Source of the DNA: Candidatus Limimorpha equi
GTDB lineage: Bacteria; Bacteroidota; Bacteroidia; Bacteroidales; F082
Assembly: GCA_018065885.1 (NCBI GenBank)
Contig: JAGHSL010000185.1
Location: 1 to 7,969 of the forward strand
Length of the DNA stretch: 7,969 bases
Direction: 5' to 3'
Within the stretch, counting starts at the first letter, position 1. Every line of letters starts with the position of its first letter. Position numbers and translations under genes: made by a program. Under the pieces are notes generated by a model. It was not told where the DNA came from. It saw only the letters and a program-made list of their open reading frames with translations, and searched no databases. Positions 5,063 through 7,969 of this stretch are shown here, one piece after another.

Positions 5063-7549
5063 ATGCAGCATCAGAATTATTCTTTAAGACAGGTCGCCGA
5101 AATCATCGGTGCGCGGCTTGTCGGAAACGATGAAAACAGAGCCATCAGCGACTTGCTGATTGATAGCCGACAACTTGTTGCTGCCGACCATGCCTTGTTT
5201 TTTGCTTTGCAAAGTGCCCGTAACGATGGGCACAAATATATCCATGACTTATATGAAAAAGGTGTCCGCGCTTTTGTCGTGACGCAACTGCCTGCCGAGC
5301 CTTTTGCCGATGCGGTTTTCTTTGTGGTCGGCGACACCTTGAAGGCTTTGCAGCAATTGGCAGCCTATCACCGTGCGCAGTTCGATGTTCCGGTCATCGG
5401 CATTACGGGCAGCAACGGAAAAACCATTGTGAAAGAGTGGCTTACTCAGATTTTGAGTGCCGATTTCAATATCGTTCGCAGTCCGAAGAGTTACAATTCG
5501 CAAGTTGGCGTGCCGCTTTCGGTTTGGCAAATGAACGCTGAAAATCAGCTGGCTGTGTTTGAGGCAGGTATCTCGCAACCCGAAGAGATGATGCCGTTGC
5601 AAAATGTCATCCGCCCGACGATTGGCGTGTTCACCAACATCGGTCAGGCACATGATGAAAACTTCATCAGCCGTTTCCAGAAAGCGGGCGAGAAACTCAA
5701 CTTGTTCACGCAGGCGGAAAAACTGGTTTACTGCATGGATTATTTTGACATTCAGCAGGTTGTTATCCGATCAGGCATTGCTTCTAAAGTGAAATTGTTC
5801 ACTTGGAGCCGCAAGTTTGAAGATGCCGATATGTTTGTGAAATCGGTTCAGCAAAGCGAAAAGAATGCGGAAATCGTATGCATTTATCAGGGCTCAACTC
5901 TGAATTTCATAATTCCGTTTGCCGACGATGCTTCGGTTGAAAACGCCATTCATTGCATTTGCGTGGCTTTGCTTTTGGGATTGCAGCCCGAGTTGATTGC
6001 CCAGCGGTTGCTTTCGCTGGCATCGGTGGCCATGCGCTTGGAAATCAAGTCGGGCATCAATAACTGCACGATTATCAACGACTATTACAATTCCGATGTC
6101 AATTCCTTGGCCATCGCCCTTGATGTGATGAACCAGCAGCGGCAGCACAAGCGCAAGGTGTTGGTCTTGTCCGACATTTTGCAAAGCGGTCGCAACGAAT
6201 ATGATTTGTATGCTGAGATTGCACACCTTTTGGAAAAGAAAAACGTGGATATGCTAGTCGGCATTGGCGAGGCCATTTCGCGTCAGACCAAGCAGTTCGC
6301 CATGGAAAGTTATTTCTATGCCAATGTCGGTGATTTCCTCACGCATTTCCCATTCTCGAAATTCAACAACCAGACGATATTGCTGAAAGGTGCGCGTGCC
6401 TTTGAGTTTGAGCAGATTAGCAAGGAATTGCAGGAAAAGGCACATGAGACCGTTCTGGAAATCAACTTCAACAATCTGGTTAGCAATTATAATTATTACC
6501 GTTCGAAGATTAAGCCTGAGACCAAACTGATGGTCATGGTGAAGGCTTTCGGCTACGGCAGCGGCAATTTCGAAGTGTCGAACATCATGCAGTTCCGCCG
6601 CGCCGATTATTTGACTGTGGCTTTTGCCGATGAGGGCGTCGAACTGCGCCGTGCGGGTATCAATCTGCCTATCATGGTGATGAGTCCTGAGGTGAACAGT
6701 TATGACAACATCATAAAATACCATTTGGAGCCGGAGGTGTTCAGTTTCCGCAACCTCGCGATGATTGAAAACGCGATGGAAAACATGGCTTTGCCGGAAG
6801 CGCATCCGCTGAATATCCATATTAAATTGGATACGGGAATGCACCGTTTGGGCTTTTCGAAAAACGAGATTCCTGAATTGATTCAGCGCATAAAGTCCAA
6901 TCCGATGTTGCGTGTGGCGAGTGTGTTCTCGCATCTGGCCACGGCCGACAATCCATCGGAAGATGAGTTTACGCTGAGCCAGATTCATTGCTTCGAAGAA
7001 GGCAGCCAGATGATTGTGGATGCGTTCCCATACAAGGTCTTGCGCCACATTCTGAATACGGCCGGCATCACGCGATTCACTCAGTATCAGTTCGATATGG
7101 TGCGCCTTGGCATTGGCTTGTATGGCGTTCCGACCTGCGAAGCCGACAAGAATTTCCTGCAACCTGTGGTTTCGCTGAAGACCACCATCAACCAGATAAA
7201 GAACATTCCTGCCGGCGATAGCATTGGCTACAATCGTCATGGTCGCGCCGAAAAGGATACGCGCATCGGCATTATCCCGATTGGCTATGCCGACGGCTTG
7301 TCGCGTCTGCTTGGCAACGGCAACGGCAAATTCTACATCAACGGTCAGCAAGTGAAGGTGATTGGCGATATTTGCATGGATATGTGCATGTTAGACCTTA
7401 CCGATGTGGAGGCACAGGAAGGCGACACTGTCGTCATTTTCGATGCCGAACACAGCATTTTTGATATTGCAAAGGCTTGTCAGACCATTCCTTACGAAAT
7501 CATGACGAGCATTTCGCAACGAGTGAAACGAATCTATTATCAAGAATAA
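5063..7549 (+). CDS. Bifunctional MurF-type ligase / alanine racemase fusion
   Basis: An 828-residue cytoplasmic fusion from ATG 5063, chosen because the promoter's -7 box ends at 5044. Residues 1 to about 455 form a Mur ligase of MurF type (UDP-MurNAc-tripeptide:D-Ala-D-Ala ligase): DSRQL near 34-38, P-loop GITGSNGKT at 113-121, FEAG and NIGQAH further on, and the C-terminal INDYYNSDVNSL at 338-349. Residues about 462 to 828 form a fold-III alanine racemase: MVKAFGYG with the PLP lysine at 494, HIKLDTGMHRLG at 586-597, MVRLGIGLYG at 679-688, catalytic Tyr723 in SIGYNRHGRA and GDICMDM near 768. Racemase residues look intact. The fusion is common in Bacteroidota, often beside a stand-alone MurF, so the ligase half may be a specialised paralogue. 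Ile follows the P-loop GKT where most Mur ligases have Thr or Ser. Symbols would be murF and alr. Confidence 0.93.
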   Translation: MQHQNYSLRQVAEIIGARLVGNDENRAISDLLIDSRQLVAADHALFFALQSARNDGHKYIHDLYEKGVRAFVVTQLPAEPFADAVFFVVGDTLKALQQLAAYHRAQFDVPVIGITGSNGKTIVKEWLTQILSADFNIVRSPKSYNSQVGVPLSVWQMNAENQLAVFEAGISQPEEMMPLQNVIRPTIGVFTNIGQAHDENFISRFQKAGEKLNLFTQAEKLVYCMDYFDIQQVVIRSGIASKVKLFTWSRKFEDADMFVKSVQQSEKNAEIVCIYQGSTLNFIIPFADDASVENAIHCICVALLLGLQPELIAQRLLSLASVAMRLEIKSGINNCTIINDYYNSDVNSLAIALDVMNQQRQHKRKVLVLSDILQSGRNEYDLYAEIAHLLEKKNVDMLVGIGEAISRQTKQFAMESYFYANVGDFLTHFPFSKFNNQTILLKGARAFEFEQISKELQEKAHETVLEINFNNLVSNYNYYRSKIKPETKLMVMVKAFGYGSGNFEVSNIMQFRRADYLTVAFADEGVELRRAGINLPIMVMSPEVNSYDNIIKYHLEPEVFSFRNLAMIENAMENMALPEAHPLNIHIKLDTGMHRLGFSKNEIPELIQRIKSNPMLRVASVFSHLATADNPSEDEFTLSQIHCFEEGSQMIVDAFPYKVLRHILNTAGITRFTQYQFDMVRLGIGLYGVPTCEADKNFLQPVVSLKTTINQIKNIPAGDSIGYNRHGRAEKDTRIGIIPIGYADGLSRLLGNGNGKFYINGQQVKVIGDICMDMCMLDLTDVEAQEGDTVVIFDAEHSIFDIAKACQTIPYEIMTSISQRVKRIYYQE

Positions 7550-7550
7550 A

Positions 7551-7969
7551 ATGAAAAAACTTTCTTTACTTCTGATGACGGCAAGCCTGTTGCTTTGCGC
7601 CTGTAACCAAATCACAATCAATGGCGGTTATGACATTATTCCTGCCCCGAAGGAAATCCAATTGGCTGGAGATGAAACGTTTTCGTTCAATGCCAAGACG
7701 AAAATCTACTATCCTGCCGGCAACGAAGACTTGCACCGTAATGCGGAATTTCTTTCGGATTACATCAACGACATGGTGCAGTTTCGCCTTGAAGTCTGCG
7801 AGATTCAGGGTGAGGTGAACGATGGCATTTGTCTGCTTACCGTTCCAGGTTATTTCGCTGAACCTGAATCCTACGAAATCAAGGTCATGCCGAAGCAAAT
7901 CATCGTGACGGGCGAAGATGCCGCTGGCGTTTTCTATGGCATTCAGGCTTTGCGCAAGTCGCTGCCCGT
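7551..7969 (+). CDS. GH20 beta-N-acetylhexosaminidase-like lipoprotein (3' partial)
   Basis: The frame is open from ATG 7551 to the window edge, giving 139 codons of a longer protein. It starts with a lipoprotein signal peptide: MKK, a hydrophobic stretch, and lipobox L-C-A-C with the lipidated cysteine at residue 18, so the mature protein should be membrane-anchored and exported. After it comes a typical GH20 N-terminal domain (Glyco_hydro_20b): IIPAPKEIQL near 29-38, then SYEIKVMPKQIIVTGEDAAG and VFYGIQALRKSLP at the end. Such enzymes remove terminal beta-GlcNAc or GalNAc from glycans; the catalytic TIM barrel with its Asp-Glu pair is beyond the window, so activity cannot be judged. It starts 1 bp after the murF-alr stop with no promoter between, suggesting cotranscription and perhaps translational coupling. 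Host glycan or chitin use and murein turnover are both possible roles. Confidence 0.87.
   Translation, partial: MKKLSLLLMTASLLLCACNQITINGGYDIIPAPKEIQLAGDETFSFNAKTKIYYPAGNEDLHRNAEFLSDYINDMVQFRLEVCEIQGEVNDGICLLTVPGYFAEPESYEIKVMPKQIIVTGEDAAGVFYGIQALRKSLP

Noticed and set aside
6254..7351. Long minus-strand open frame opposite the murF-alr gene
   Set aside because: It lies entirely inside a well-supported coding region, shows no recognisable domain, and is explained by codon bias of the sense gene.

Overview
The window looks like chromosomal DNA of a Bacteroidales bacterium (Bacteroidota), of a Prevotella/rumen-gut type. The clues are TAnnTTTG -7 boxes in front of four genes, A/T-rich starts without Shine-Dalgarno sequences, a MurF-Alr fusion protein typical of this phylum, and a Bacteroidales-type DUF4143 ATPase. 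The genus cannot be fixed from the sequence alone.

Positions 1-1690 hold two convergent members of the AAA_14/DUF4143 ATPase family: the 3' end of one on the plus strand and a complete 446-residue one on the minus strand, with stop codons only 24 bp apart. The 384-bp gap that follows (1690-2073) is the least ordinary part of the window. A probable promoter for the minus-strand ATPase fires directly into a 33-bp tandem repeat that makes up most of its 5' leader. Upstream of that promoter lie three copies of TTGAAAAA in operator-like arrangement, then a degenerate GAGAC/GTCTC palindrome, then the promoter of the next plus-strand gene.

Positions 2074-4950 hold thpR (RNA 2',3'-cyclic phosphodiesterase family), then a ptb-buk pair. 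Phosphate butyryltransferase and butyrate kinase turn an acyl-CoA into the free acid with ATP formation, as in butyrate or branched-chain acid fermentation. A strong imperfect hairpin and a 42-nt G-free leader lie between ptb and buk. An intrinsic terminator follows buk, and a perfect 29-bp tandem duplication has copied its left arm.

Positions 5016-7969 carry a separate promoter and a probable two-gene unit: a fused murF-alr gene (cell-wall D-alanine supply and MurF-type ligase) followed 1 bp later by the 5' end of a lipoprotein of the GH20 beta-N-acetylhexosaminidase type, cut by the window edge.

No tRNA, rRNA, insertion sequence, CRISPR array or clear novel system was seen. The genes are mostly ordinary; the more interesting material is in the intergenic repeats and dyads.
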